A stretch of DNA of 64,000 nt from Aspidiotus rigidus (Eukaryota > Arthropoda > Insecta > Hemiptera > Diaspididae), in contig JAVHKY010000026.1 of NCBI GenBank assembly GCA_035079385.1, positions 434,001-498,000 of the forward strand, in the 5' to 3' direction. How positions within the stretch are numbered: position 1 is the stretch's first letter; each line of letters starts with the position of its first letter. The notes under the pieces are model-generated. The model was not told where the DNA came from, made no database searches, and was given only the letters and a program-made list of their open reading frames with translations. Shown here in pieces: positions 47,387 through 60,600 of this stretch. The translations under genes were made by a program, and so were the position numbers.

Positions 47387-47673
47387 CAGGGCCGGATTTA
47401 GGAGTTTCAGTAAGGGGGTCCCAAGTTAAGTAAAGGTTCCACTCAACATTTCTCCAAATCAAAATTTCGACCCTCCTCTCTTATCAATTTTTGCCCACTT
47501 TAATATTGGAAAGAAAGTAGTTGAAAGAAAAAAGTAGATAATTTTATTTGCGCAAGTTGATATAAAATAATTTTACAGTTTTATGAATCTAAAAATTGTT
47601 TTTTTCTCAATATGGAGGCCCCCTAAATGTGGAGACCTGATTCCCTGGGAGCCCCCCCCTCAATCCGGCCCTG
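47387..47673. mobile_element. hAT-like MITE, compact 287-bp form
   Basis: CAGGGCCGGATTTAGGAG at the left and TCCGGCCCTG at the right. Flanks CGTTTAAC (47379-47386) and CGTTTGAC (47674-47681) agree in 7 of 8 bases. The interior has a single copy of the CTCAACATTTCTCC...AAAGAAAGTAGTTGAAAG unit that is present 12 times in 34642-36544. Confidence 0.88.
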
Positions 47674-48047
47674 CGTTTGACTCCGTTAAAGAATCCGTAA
47701 GTTTTCCCTTTTTTCCTCGCTCGTAAGATTCCTGAATACCTTTGGTGACTTAACGTCTCTCTCTAGGTCTTAAGCTCAGATCGACGCTACATTGAGAGAA
47801 AAGAAAATTTTTGTTAGCTTGTAGAAAATTGAAATCATTCTAAGCTCCTCGAGTAGGTCAACCTCTTTCTTCCTGTGCTTCCGAGTCAAAAGAGCACTAA
47901 ATACCCTTGATAACTTCATACCTTTGAATTTTCTAAATTTTGTGATCAGATTGCGGCGTCATCGAGGGAAAAGGAATTTTCGGTACGTCGCTGAAAATTG
48001 AAATTTTTCCGATCAGTCTTCCTTTCTTCTTCTGTTCCTCAGCCAAA

Positions 48048-48183
48048 TGTGACCCCGTCTACAGAAACCCGCCTTACTGTTCAATTACAATCAGGAGAAA
48101 AGGAATCTTCCTTTCCCTGTAAAAGATCCTTTTCTCCTGATCGATATTCAACGCTAAGGTGGGTTTCTGTAGACGGGGTCACA
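48048..48183. mobile_element. 136-bp palindromic fold-back MITE
   Basis: Ends TGTGACCCCGTCTACAGAAA and TTTCTGTAGACGGGGTCACA are perfect complements. The match runs 29 bases with one mismatch. The inner parts CAGGAGAAAAGGAATC and GATCCTTTTCTCCTG pair too, so nearly the whole element folds into one hairpin. It interrupts a CCAAAAGACTCC-type stretch of the array. Confidence 0.88.
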
Positions 48184-48309
48184 AAAGACTCCTAAGTACC
48201 CTTGATGACGTCACGCTTTTTTTCAGGTCGAGTTTTCGAAAATTTCAAGGTCAGATTGCAATGTCATCGAGCGAAGAGAAATTTTCGTTGGCTCGCGCAA
48301 ATGATTCAA

Positions 48310-48890
48310 TGATATCTCATGGCGCGGAGAAATTTTAGGCTTAATTAAGCTATACCAGCTTTAAAATTGGCCTAATATAAGTTTATGGTACCCTATACTA
48401 ATAGTACTCGGCTTGAATTAGGCTTAGCAGACAATGTACCAGATTCTACTAGGCCTCTGCCTCCTTCCCGTTGATAGACTTGGATTCCTTGACCTAATCG
48501 AGAAATCTGCGAATTCTAGAGAAAAAGAAGAATAGTAAATGACTAATTTGATGTCTTCACTGGCAGTCCCAAGACGTCACGAACCATTGACGTCACATAG
48601 AAGTTAAAGCTGGTCGATGTGTTTATTGTGGCTTTATCGGCTATCCCAAATTATTTAGTCTTAACTGGTAGCTGAATCGAGCAACTATAAAAATGGCACT
48701 AAAAAATGATCTTTACTTATTTGGCTCCACCAGAATATTTTCATCAGATCAAAGCCTCTCTTTCTCTCTCAACACGAATATTGTCACCATGAGAAAACAT
48801 ACAGACATGAGTCAAATGGTTTTATATCGAAACTTTTCAGTCTCGAAACTTCCGGTGGTGTCCAGCAATCTTTTTTAAAGATCAAATGTC
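48310..48890 (+). repeat. dispersed repeat with TGACGTCA, single copy
   Basis: Words shared elsewhere: GATCTTTA-TATTTGGCTC- with 23607; ACATGAGTCAAATGGTT and GGTGTCCAGC with 62329-62390; TTGACGTCACATAGAAGTT with 62415-62430 (as TTGTCACATAGAAGTTCG). AGGCCT-bearing text near 48440 resembles 16570 and 22910. Confidence 0.6.
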
Positions 48891-51240
48891 TACCTTTAGC
48901 ACTAAAATTGAACTGATGACTTCGACTCACACGATACAATGCGATTTACAGTACAGGTATGCGCTTACACGTCCGGAAGTAACGAAGTCAACTTGTATAC
49001 GGCAGAGTATATTGGTTTATAGGCACAAGGACCCAATTCCTCTATTTTCTGCACCATCATCGTCGTCGTCGTCGTCGTCGCCGAAAATTGCTTAATCATA
49101 GTCGGTATTCAAAACGCGCTACCGACTTGATTCGCATCAAGTTGTTCGTTCGAGATTGCCGGTTGACACGCCGCAACCCTTTTCGTGACGCGACATATGG
49201 CCGGACTATTAAAGCTCTCTCGGAACCACCGAATTAAATTTATATTCAGTTTATACGTAGTGCGGTAGATGTATACTGACAAGAACAAGTGGTCGAGAGG
49301 GTTCGAGATAATGACTCTTCACTCGATATTGCACCGCTAAGAGGTCGTCTGCAGTGATAATTTTATGTCGTTATGCTGGTCTATATATATATAGGTATCA
49401 TCTTCGACTTGATGTATCTAGTCGGTTACGCGATGATTACAGAAAATTACCTGAATAAAAAGAAGAAAAAAATGGCATTTCGATTTCGACAAAAGAAGAC
49501 GATTGCAGAGTGGCTTTTACCTATGTACGTTATATGTATTGCTTTTCGAGAGCAAAGATGATTGTGATAAATCGAATTACACGCATACTGTGATGCTGTA
49601 CATCAGTATACGAATGGCAGATGTTGTGAAAGGGGAAAAAAAAAGGTGAATAAATCGAACAGTCGCGCGATCAACGAAGCAAGCGAATATCATCTCCGAT
49701 GGGGATTATACACGTGTTTTGTAATCGTATTGCTTTTGATTTATATTGTCCTCTCTACTCTTTTTTTTTTAGTTCGAGCCAATATACTATGACTTTCTAT
49801 ACGGGGCTCGTACAGTTTTGACACAGCTCACACACGCTGATCAAATATAAATAAGGGTAAAGTGTTTTGAATTTGGCGTAAAATAAATAGGAATAACGTT
49901 TCAGAAACTTGGCTCGCTTCTAGACTCAATATACGATGTTCGAATTTACAGTACGCGCGAATGAGATTTTTACACCTGTATTTGCTTTCGAGATGTTTGA
50001 AAGATATCGCGGTAATTTTCTGAACCAATGAGAAACCGCTGGAGTGGAAGAGGGTAGTTCCAGCGTGTTCTTTTTTTCATAGAGACTATATTATGAATGA
50101 TAATTAAGAGAATACGATCATTACTGTTCTTTCGAAAGTAATTAAGTAGATGAAAGATAATGAATACCTAATTTCATTGTACTTGCGTCATCTGTCACCG
50201 GGTTATGAGCAACAGCGCGCAGCGTGTTCTATAAAGGACCTACGCATTTAGAGAAGAAGACAGATGACACGACATGTGACTGAAGTAAATATACGAAAGT
50301 ATTCGTGGGAAGATGGGGTCTCTCTAGGTCGTGTGCGTCGCGGACCTTATGTCGAGATAAGTCTCGGAGTTGAGAGTATCGATAAATCGCATCCCGGAAA
50401 ATGTGGAGCTTTAAATATGAGAGATTTTCCAAATTAACGGTAAATGTCATTGTGACTGCCTTTCCCTCTTTCCCCGGTTGTACTGAAAAGCCTGAAAAAA
50501 ACAATGCCGAAATCATGATGGTACTTTGATTTGAGCTCAAATTCAAGTCCAAACGTGTTGGAATTGACTTGAAATTTACTTCGTATCACCCAGTCCACTC
50601 ATATGAACCAAATTACTCGCGTGAGGATAAAACAATCACCTAAAAACAAACACGTAAGCAGTACGAAATCTAATACTGAGCTTTATAGGAAAGTGAAACC
50701 TATTGTAGATTGAGTACAATAACGTTTCTCAGCTCATAAGCAGAAATGAATTGTATTCAAGTTTAAGAAGAAACAAAACTCGAAACGATTAGGAAATACG
50801 AGCCTTCGATTTCCATCATTCGGTCAAGATTTTTGTTGGCTCCGAAAAAGTGAGATTTTTGACGATACGAAGGTGAGACTCACGATTTTTCAATTTACGA
50901 TCTTCCGAAATCCTATAAAATCGATGACTTTATAGTTTTCGATCAGGACAGCATATAAAAACCAGTTTTTTGCTAGATTTCGATGGCTTTTCATTACGTT
51001 CAGGTTAGTGACCGCTAATATCGTTTCCGTATAAATTGAAAATAAAGATGTTCCTATAGCTGATTGAAATCCAACGGCTGAAGGAAATTTCATGGGTTCT
51101 TAAATGTTCTGATCGATTTTTTTACTATCTCTCTTAGATATTCGGGTAATGCGAGATTCATTTTATTCGTTTTCGGAGACCGTTTAGTTTGGCAAGGACG
51201 ATACGTTGGCCGCGGGGTCGTTCACATGGACCTGGAATAC
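48891..51240. other. mostly unique centre between the inverted arms
   Basis: No gene recognised. It contains a (TCG)n microsatellite at about 49058-49082 and the local palindrome TTTGAGCTCAAA near 50527. Confidence 0.5.
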
Positions 51241-51244
51241 CGTA

Positions 51245-53690
51245 ATTAAGTCGATATGAGCTTGCAAAAATTTCTCTTGTTCCCTGATGTCATCGCGATC
51301 GAACCTGACATTTTTCGAAAAATCGACCTGCCCAAACGGCGAAGTCTTGAGAGCTGATCAGCCGAAGAAGGGAGGCTGGCTGACCTACTCGAGTCACTCG
51401 GAAGATTGAAGATGACGAAAATACACCGCAATTCGAGCTCAAAATTTTCAAAAAACCGACCTGGAGAAAGGCATGACGTCATCAAGGGTGTTTGGGAGTC
51501 TTTTGGCTGAGGAGCAGGGGAGAGAGGAAAGGCTGATCGTGAAATTTTAATTTCCTACGAGGCACCGAAAATTCCTCTTCCCTCGATAACACCGCAATCT
51601 TAGCTCCAAATTTTAAAAGTAAGAGACTTGGAGAGAGAAGTGACGTCATCGAGAGTTATCAGAAGTCTTTCGACTGAGGAAAAAAGGGAGGGAGGCTAGC
51701 TGACCTAATGGAGTCGATCGAGAAATTATTGAGTCGTGGAAACCAATAAAAATTTTTGATTGACGCAATCTTAACTTAGAACTTTCAAAGAAACGATCTA
51801 GACAAAGGCATGACGTCATGAAGAGTGCTTGGGAGTCTTTTGGTTGAGGAGCAGGGGAGAGAGGAAAGGCTGATCGTGGAGAATTTAATTTTCTGCGAGA
51901 CACCGAAAATTCCTCTTCCCTCGATAACACCGCAATCTGAGCTCAAAATTTAAAAAATAAAAGACTTAGAGAGAGACGTGACGTCATCAAGAGTTATCAG
52001 GAGTCTTTCGACTGGGGAAAAGGGGAAGGGAGGCTAGCTCACCTATTTGAGTCACTCGAGAAATTATTGAGTCCTGGAAACCAATAAACATTTCTTTTGA
52101 CGCAATCTTAACTTAGAACTTTCAAAGAAACGATCTAGATAAAGGCATGACATCATGGAGGGTGCTTGGGACTCTTTTGGCTGAGGAGCAGGGGAGAGAG
52201 GAAAGGCTGATCGTGAAATTTCAATTTTCTACAAGGCACCGAAAATTCCTCTTCCCTCGATGACACCGCAATCTTGGCTCAAAATTTAAAAAGTAAAAGA
52301 CTTAGAGAGAGAGACGTGACGTCATCAATAGTATTCAGTAGTCTTTCGACTGAGGAAAAGAGGAAGGGAGGCTAGCTAACCTATTTGAGTCACTCGAGAA
52401 ATTATTGAGAAAACGATCCTGACAAAGGCATGACGTCATGGAGGGTGCTTGGGAGTCTTTTGGCTGAGAAGCAGGAGAGAAAGGGAAGTCTGATCGTGGA
52501 AATTTCAATTTTCTGCGAGACACCGAAGATTCCTCTTCTCTCGATGACACCGCAATCTGAGCTCAAAATTTAAAAAATAAAAGACTTAGAGTGAGAGACG
52601 TGACGTCATCAAAAGTTATCAGGAGTCTTTCGACTGAGGAAAAGGGGAAGGGAGGCTAGCTGACCTATTTGAGTCACTCGAGAAATTATTGAGTCCTGGA
52701 AACCAATAAACATTTCTTTTGACGCAATCTTAACTTAGAACTTTCAAAGAAACGATCTAGATAAAGGCATGACATCATGGAGGGTGCTTGGGACTCTTTT
52801 GGCTGAGGAGCAGGGGAGAGAGGAAAGGCTGATCGTGAAATTTCAATTTTCTACAAGGCACCGAAAATTCCTCTTCCCTCGATGACACCGCAATCTTGGC
52901 TCAAAATTTAAAAAGTAACATACTTAGAGAGAGAGACGTGACGTCATCAAGAGTTATCAGGAGTCTTTCGACCGAGGAAAAGAGGAAGGGAGGCTAGCTG
53001 ACCTATTGGAGTTCTTCGGGAAATTATTGAGTCCTGGAAGCCAATAGAAATTTCTTTTCCCTTCATGACGACGCGATCTTAACTTCAAACTTTCAAAATA
53101 ACGATCTGGATAAAGGTATGACGTCATCCAGGGTATTTAGTAATTTTTTGACTGGAGCAGAGGAAGAATGTTGCTGACCTAGTTCAAGAGCAATTTTCTG
53201 CGAGCTAACGAAAATTTTTCTTTTTTCGATGACGCCCGAATATGTGTTCAAAATTTAAAAAATAAAAGACCGAGAGAAAGATGTGACGTCATCAAGGGTA
53301 TTAAGGAATCCTTCGCCTATGGAGAAGTGAGTCACTTGAAAAATTTTTGTTTCCCTGGAAGCCAATGAAAATTTCTCTTCCCTCGATGACGACGAATCCA
53401 AGCTCAAAAATGTCAGAAGACCGCTCCGGAGAAAGACGTGACGTCATATCTTTTGACTGAGGAACAAAGAAGGGAAGGAGTTGACCTTCTCGAGAAGCTC
53501 GGAAAAATTTCAATTTCTTTTGAAGTAACAATTTCTCTTCCCTTGATGATGACGCAATTCGAGCTCAAAATTTAAAAGATAATAGACCTAGGGGAATCCG
53601 TGGTACCCGAAAAACTTTGAACTATATAAAGTATAGAGGGAAGGGAACCGACCCATTTGAGAGGCCCAAGCTATATCCAGGAGGAAAGTT
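51245..53690 (-). repeat. TGACGTCA tandem array, right arm, with dimer structure
   Basis: Two alternating unit types of about 170 bp. One has TGACGTCATG-AG-GTGCTTGGGA-TCTTTTGGC. The other has GTGACGTCATCAAGAGTTAT and AGTCTTTCGACTGAGGAAAA. CRE-type sites fall near 51475, 51640, 51810, 51980, 52147 (TGACATCA), 52317, 52430, 52602, 52768 (TGACATCA), 52939, 53119, 53284 and 53439. The stretch at 52147 recurs nearly unchanged at 52768 (shift 621 bp, one unit of the four shortened). Minus-strand frames (MSSREEESSVSRRKL type) are products of the repeat. Confidence 0.9.
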
Positions 53691-53699
53691 GAGTAATTT

Positions 53700-54130
53700 A
53701 TATTAAAAAAAAAAATTGGCATGAATCCATCGAGGAATATCAATTTTATCGACAAGTTATTGACTCTAGATCGACGTCGATTCGAAGTCGACCAGCATGC
53801 TTTCCCAGAAACTAAAAATCGAATGTTAATCGAGTTGACAAAGCAGTCGATTTCAGGTCTCCGGAAAAATTTGGAGAAGGCGACTCCAAATCCGGTCAAT
53901 TTAAAATTGATTAGCTACATTACCGGGGAACTACAATCGACATGAAATCGACCGAACAAAGCAGCCGATTTCAAGTCGATATAGAAAATTTCGGTAAAGT
54001 CGACTCGAAATCAAATGAAAATCGGAACGGCAGGTGGGTAGAAATAGAATTGAATCGACGTTGGTCGACCCCATATCGATCGACGTCTATGTGAGGTCGA
54101 TTTCATAGATATCGACCATAACTTTCAAAG
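53700..54130 (-). repeat. TCGA-rich satellite, outer part of the right inverted arm
   Basis: GAAACTAAAAATCGAATGTT, AAGTCGACCAGCATG and GACGTCGATTCGAAGTCGAC; reverse complement of the 46305-46395 segment, then extends outward for about 300 bp. Confidence 0.8.
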
Positions 54131-57100
54131 AAGCAAATTCTCGGTCGGTTTGGTTTATTTGAAAGGGGAGGGGTCTCTGTTGAGAACACATCGAAGAATT
54201 TCAATGGTGAAGATGACATTCCAACCTCTTCTCCTCGCAATTCTCTCAAACAGAAGGAAGTAGCACAAAAAGTCAACATTCATCTCACATTTACACACAT
54301 TATCTAGCTCAGAATCTCTCGAGTCCTATAAACGTTTACAAGTAGTAGCTAAGTGATCGTGTAGACCTATGTTCAGCAAATCCACACTTCTCCGGCGACT
54401 CACCCTCCCCAAAAGCTGCTCGAAGACCTTAGATAAAATCATGACTTCTGTTCGAGCGAAATCTTAAAGAAACTCTGTTCCAACCTTCTTTCTTCTCCAT
54501 ATTCTCCTACATCTTGACCCTCCAAAGACTGCCTTGACTTTACCTCAACCTAAGGGTTATTTTGATTAAAATTTCTCCCATATAGACTATTCAAACTCAG
54601 CATAATCTGCGGAGCACTACATTGCTCGTCCTACGACAATATCCGTACTTCTAATTTGCATCGTGACCATCGAGTGAATCCCTATTCGGAATTTCGTCAG
54701 CTTTCTAAACGCTCGCAAATACCGAGTTCTCGCGAGCAACGACGAGAATTACTCATCGACTTCGGGCTCTTGGTCCGTTTCACGTCGATTATTCATAAAA
54801 AAAAATATGCATAATAAAAACAACGAATTATAGGGCAACCTGTATATATACTCGAGCAGATTTGCAATCGGCGTTATAAAATTTTTTCGATACTCGAAGC
54901 TTTCCGCGTATACGTAGAAAGTGGGACACGACGGAGCATTGAAGAATGGCCATGGCTTCACGTATGCATATCCTAGTATAGAGTACGAAAAACCGGTTAA
55001 ACGTTGTGAAGTTCGAATTCAAGAACGCCTTCGGCGGTGACAGCGCGTTTATTAGATATACGTTTGCTCCAGCATCTGTGTCGTTAGGAGAGAAAGAACG
55101 AGCGAACTTCGGAGACAGAGAAGGAGAAGAAAAACGCAAGCGTACTTTAATTGAGTTAACGTACAGAGTATCCTATAAGTGTGTATACCGTTAGTATATT
55201 ATTGACATTTTGTATTCTGCGTGCACGCAAGTAACACATACGAGGGTAACGCGTGTGAGACATTTGAAAATTGGGATAAACTACGAATTTTATCGAGGTG
55301 TGCATACGAAGCGTTATTTTTCAGGCCCTCGACTCGTATATGCAGTCGGAATTTTATCCGCGCTTCGCTTGACTATCCGGCGTTACGGTCCTAATTATAA
55401 TAATTTAACCATCCAACGATTATATCTGCGCTGCGAAGCAACTTAGGTATATACTTCTTAATTTTCGAACGTATTAAGAGTGTTTCTTAATGATAATTAC
55501 TGCGGGGTAAAAACCGGATCGTAGATAGGTTTTTATTTTGAAGAATGTGGAGTGCGTTCGCCGGGTATGTATGTAGGCTATTTTATATAGGAAGGTAGTC
55601 AGTCCGAGAGGTGGACATTGTTATTAACTCTTCGGTGCTGAAGCAGAAAAGAAGAACTGGATCTGATATTTTCCCCGTCTTCGGAAGTCCACAACGTTCC
55701 TGGTAGTTGATTAAGCACGTATACTAGATCATTGCGGCTGCCCCTTCTTTAGAAGAAAACGAAAGAAACGAATACAAAAAAGCTGGAGGGTAGAACGCTT
55801 GTGTTATGGATACGAAACGTTTCATTATCGTCATTATTTTCATCATTTTCATGTATCCCGAACAACACGTTTGTTCGGGAAGAAAGAAAGAAGTACTCGG
55901 CGCGATGTCAGCGAGTGAAACACGCTATAAATTTTTATAACTTTCGAGGATCTTTATCGCGCGGAACAAGGAGAAGCTCCCCTTCTTTTTGTATTCAACA
56001 CTTTCAGGGTTACACGAGTATATTTCATTGATTTATTCAAAATATAATTTCTTCCTATGGCCGGTCGAGTAAACAATATAGTTTTACACGCGTTGAAATG
56101 CTACTCCTATCTCGAAACGATCAGAAAACAAGTTTTCTTCCCCCGAAGACTGATCACTTACCAAAATCGAGATAATAATATCGAAAGTTCTGTTATGAGA
56201 CGCGGAGGAAAATATACGAGTATAGATAAGGAGCTGCATGTATAGTTCGGTTTTCAGAATATTATTGTATATTTTGCGGTCTGACGAACGAACGCTAGTA
56301 TTTATATTTATGCGCCTCAGGTTTGATTTATAAATCGGATAGGTATTTGAGTATATTATATGCGCGTTTAAGTGCGACGAATCGAGTTTTAAAAAGTTGC
56401 GGTGAAAGTAGTCGGTTTATGTGTGGCGCGGCGCGGACTACCGCCAGAGAATGAATTTCGATTTTTATTTCGCTCTTAATATCTTTTTTTTTTTCGAAAA
56501 AACGATACAACCTATAATGGGTTCGAAAGTTGTGTGGTCTTCTAATCGAACAAGGTGAATTACCGAGCGGATTTCCTCATTCTGCCCCGCGTTATCCTTC
56601 GACACGGAAAATTTATGTAAATTAGAAAAAGAAAAAATTTGAACGAAATGCGGTGGTACGTAACAGAATGATGGACCGACCCTATGAAACTATAGACATT
56701 GTCGTTAGGGGTACAAGTTGACTCCGAGTTAACTTTTAAATTGTAAAAAACACAATATAATAGAGAAAAGAACTTCTAAGTACTGTCGTTTACCTGTCCA
56801 GATTCAGCTTGAACTTTTCTAAATTGGCGACTGAATTGCTAACTTTTGACAGGTACGATGTTCTTATGCTTTTCGTTTGTCCTTCAGTTAAAAACCTGGT
56901 AGAGTAATGCAGAGCTTTCGGGAATAGGTTTTTGTTTTTCTATTTTTGAAAATAGTTCAAGAAACCCGTTCTGGAAAAGTATAGAAGACGGTAATTTCGA
57001 CCAAATTGAGTGTGACTGATGAAATATTCTCGGCCGAGTGAGAGTACAAGACACACTGCACTGTCTAGAATAGAAGCTTTTTTCTTCTCTTGGTTGAACT

Positions 57101-57640
57101 TTCAAAGTTTTCACGTTCCCAACAAAAAACAATTTCGAAAATTTTATGAATAATACATCTAAAACGATTGAATAGCACCATGATCGAAAGTGATTCGTGC
57201 GACGGATGATAATTTGTCTCCGAGACAATCGTCCTCACGAACACGAAACGATGAGTATTGAAAGTTTTCTCCGTACGAATTAAAAATTTCAAGAAAAAAT
57301 TGCCATTTTTTGCTCATTAAATTTCACCTCGAAGAAAAATCCTTGTAACTTCAAACCTAATTTTCATTTACTTACATTAAATTTTCAAGCTTTAGCCCCG
57401 CTAATTTTGGAGATGCTGGAAATTTTATGAGAGAGAGAAAAAAAAAGACCTTTTAACGCTCTCGGTCAGTAGAAAACATGAGAGATACTTATAAAAATTG
57501 AGAACGTTCAAAATTTCGAAATCAGTCATAAAGACCAAAAAGTGAGGGTACCTAATTTTCACGGCCTTTATTCGTATGCGACCAGAAATTGGATCATTTC
57601 AACGCTCTTCTTCGTTGTAACACCTCTCTCTCTAGACAAT
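54131..57640. other. unique non-coding sequence
   Basis: CpG-tolerant unique DNA. No gene or repeat recognised. A weak acceptor/donor junction (CTAACTTTTGACAG then GTACGA) lies at about 56852 on the + strand. Open frames at 54828-55139 and 56884-57228 (both -) have no domain. Confidence 0.5.
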
Positions 57641-60600
57641 TTTCACTGAAAATCGACTAGAATTTGATTTTTTGTGAGTATTAGTCGCGAAATTACGACG
57701 ATATATCGATGAACGAATCGACGATATTTCAACTCATTTTCAAGTTGTTTTCGAGGCGACTCCTTTCTATCGACTTGAAATAGGCTGCTCGGTCGCATCG
57801 ATTAACAGTCGATTTTTAGTTTCTGAGAATGTGTGCTGGTCGACTTTAAATTGACTTTAAATCGCCGTCAATGTTTTCCAAAATTTTCTATCGATCTGAA
57901 ATCGACTGCTTTATTGAATCGATTTCAAGTTGATTTGTAGTTCTTCGGTGACTCCAAATCGACGTTGATTAGGAGTGAATTTTGAATCGATTCATCAGAA
58001 TTTCCGTTTTGCTTTGAAATCTGTTATTCTGTTGCATCGATTAACAGTGGATTTTTAGATTCTGATGGGAATTACGTGTTGGTCGACTTCAAATCGACCT
58101 CAAATCGCCGTCGATCTTCTCCAAATTTTTCAACCTATCTGGAATCGACTACGTTCTTAAGTCGACAAGAGGTTGACCTCAAATTTCCGCAGATCCGAAA
58201 TCAATTTTGAATTAACTACTCGAAATTTTTTCATAGACCTGAGATCGACTGCCCTGTTGGGTCGATTAGTAAGTTGACTTCCATTTTGTGGGAATGTGAG
58301 CTGGTTGAGTTCAAGTCGACCTCAAATCGCCGTTGATCTTCGACTACTCTATTGTATCCAATTTTTCCATCGACCTGAAATCAACTGCTCTGTTGGGTTC
58401 GTTAACATTAAGTTGATTTTTAGTTTCTGAGAATGTGTGCTGGTTGACTTCAAATTGACTTTGAATCGCCGTCAATTTTTTCCAAAATTTTCTATCGATT
58501 TGAAATCAACTGCTTTATTGAATCGATTTCAAGTTGATTTGTAGTTCTTCGGTGACTTTAAATCGACGTTAATTTGACTTCAAATCAACGTTGATTTGGA
58601 GTGAATTTTGAATCGACTCCTCCCAATTTCTCTTTTGCTTTGAAATCGATTCTTCTGTTGCATCGATTGACAATCGATTTTTAGTTTCTAATGAGAATTA
58701 TGTGTTAGTCGACTTCACATTGACCTCAAATCACCGTCGATCTTCTCCTAATTTTTCAACCAATCTGATATCGACTATCAAGTCGACAGGGGGTCGACCT
58801 CAAATCGACGCAGTTCCGAAATCAATTTCGAATCAACCACTCCAAATTTTTTCATACACCTGAGATCGACTGCTCTGTTGGGTCGATTAACAGTAAGTTG
58901 ATTTTTATTTTCTGGGAATTTGAGCTGCGGTTGAGTTCAAGTCGACCTCAAATCACCGTTGGTCTTCTCCAAATTTATCGATCAATCTGAAATCGACTAC
59001 TCTATTGTGTCCAATAGTCGCCTCCAAATCGACTTACCCTTGAAATCGATTACGCTGTGGAGTAGGGAGGTTGACTTCAAATCGACGTAGATCTGAAATC
59101 GTCTCTTTAAATTTTTCCATCGACCTGAAATCGACTGCTCTGTTGAGTTGATTAACAGTAAGTTGATTTTTAGTCTCTGGGAATGTGTGCTGGTCGACTT
59201 CAAATTGACTTTGAATCGCCGTCAATTTTTTCCAAATTTTTCTATCGATCTGAAATCGATTGCTTTATTGAATCGATTTCAAGTTGATTTGTAGTTCTTC
59301 GGTGCCTTTAAATCGACGTTAATTTGACTTCAAATCAACGTTGATTTGGAGTGAATTTTGAATCGACTCCTCCCAATTTCTCTTTTGCTTTGAAATCGAT
59401 TTTTCTGTTGCATCGATTAACAATCGATTTTTAGTTTCTGATGAGAATTATGTGTTAGTCGACTTCACATCGACCTCAAATCACCGTCGATCTTCTCCTA
59501 ATTTTTCAACCAATCTGATATCGACTATCAAGTCGACAGGTGGTCGACTTCAAATCGACGCATTTCCGAAAATTTTTCCATACACCTGAGATCGACTGCC
59601 CTGTTGGGTCGATTAACAGTAAGTTGACTTCCATTTTCTGGGAATGTGAGCTGGTTGAGTTCAAGTCGACCTCAAATCGCCGTCGATCTTCTCCAAATTT
59701 TTCTATCAATTTGAAATCGACTACTCTATTGTGTCCAATAGTCACCTCCAAATCGACTTACACCTGAAATCGTTTACTCTGTAGAGTCGAGAGGTTGACT
59801 TCAAATCGACGTAGATCTGAAATCGATCTCTTTAAATTTTTCCATCGACCTGAAATCGACTGCTCTGTTGGGTTGATTAACAGTAAGTTGATTTTTAGTC
59901 TCTGGGAATGTGTGCTGGTCGACTTCAAATTGACTTTGAATCGCCGTCAATTTTTTCCAAATTTTTCTATCGATCTGAAATCGATTGCTTTATTGAATCG
60001 ATTTCAAGTTGATTTGTAGTTCTTCGGTGACTTTAAATCGACGTTAATTTGACTTCAAATCAACGTTGATTTGGAGTGAATTTTGAATCGACTCCTCCCA
60101 ATTTCTCTTTTGCTTTGAAATCGATTTTTCTGTTGCATCGATTAACCATCGATTTTTAGTTTCTAATGAGAATTATGTGTTAGTCGACTTCACATCGACC
60201 TCAAATCGCCGTCGATCTTCTCCTAATTTTTCAACCAATCTGATATCGACTATCAAGTCGACAGGGGGTCGACCTCAAATCGACGCAGTTCCGAAATCAA
60301 TTTCGAATCAACCACTCCAAATTTTTTCATACACCTGAGATCGACTGCTCTGTTGGGTCGATTAACAGTAAGTTGATTTTTATTTTCTGGGAATTTGAGC
60401 TGCGGTTGAGTTCAAGTCGACCTCAAATCACCGTTGGTCTTCTCCAAATTTATCGATCAATCTGAAATCGACTACTCTATTGTGTCCAATAGTCGCCTCC
60501 AAATCGACTTACCCTTGAAATCGATTACGCTGTGGAGTAGGGAGGTTGACTTCAAATCGACGTAGATCTGAAATCGTCTCTTTAAATTTTTCCATCGACC

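Larger units (their letters stand above)
46395..48310 (+). repeat. TGACGTCA tandem array, left arm
   Basis: Units of about 160-170 bp carry GATGACGTCACG-CTTTCTCC, TTTTAAGCTCGGATTGCG, GAAATTTTCGTT-GCTCG and GGTCA-CTAGCCTCCCTTCC. CRE-type sites occur near 46450, 46608, 46778, 47290 and 48207. The array is interrupted by two MITEs. It is the reverse complement, in order, of 51245-53690. Confidence 0.85.

Noticed and set aside
49436..49478. Minus-strand acceptor/donor junction (TTCTTCTTTTTATTCAG then GTAATT)
   Set aside because: The tract is good, but the donor is weaker and it lies on the opposite strand to the two best candidates, so it does not fit one host gene.
51246..53531. Minus-strand frames of the SSREEESSVSRRKL type
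   Set aside because: They repeat with the TGACGTCA array unit and end at unit-specific stops.
56836..56860. GCTAACTTTTGACAG then GTACGA as a ratchet point
   Set aside because: Short pyrimidine tract and weak donor; not better than background.
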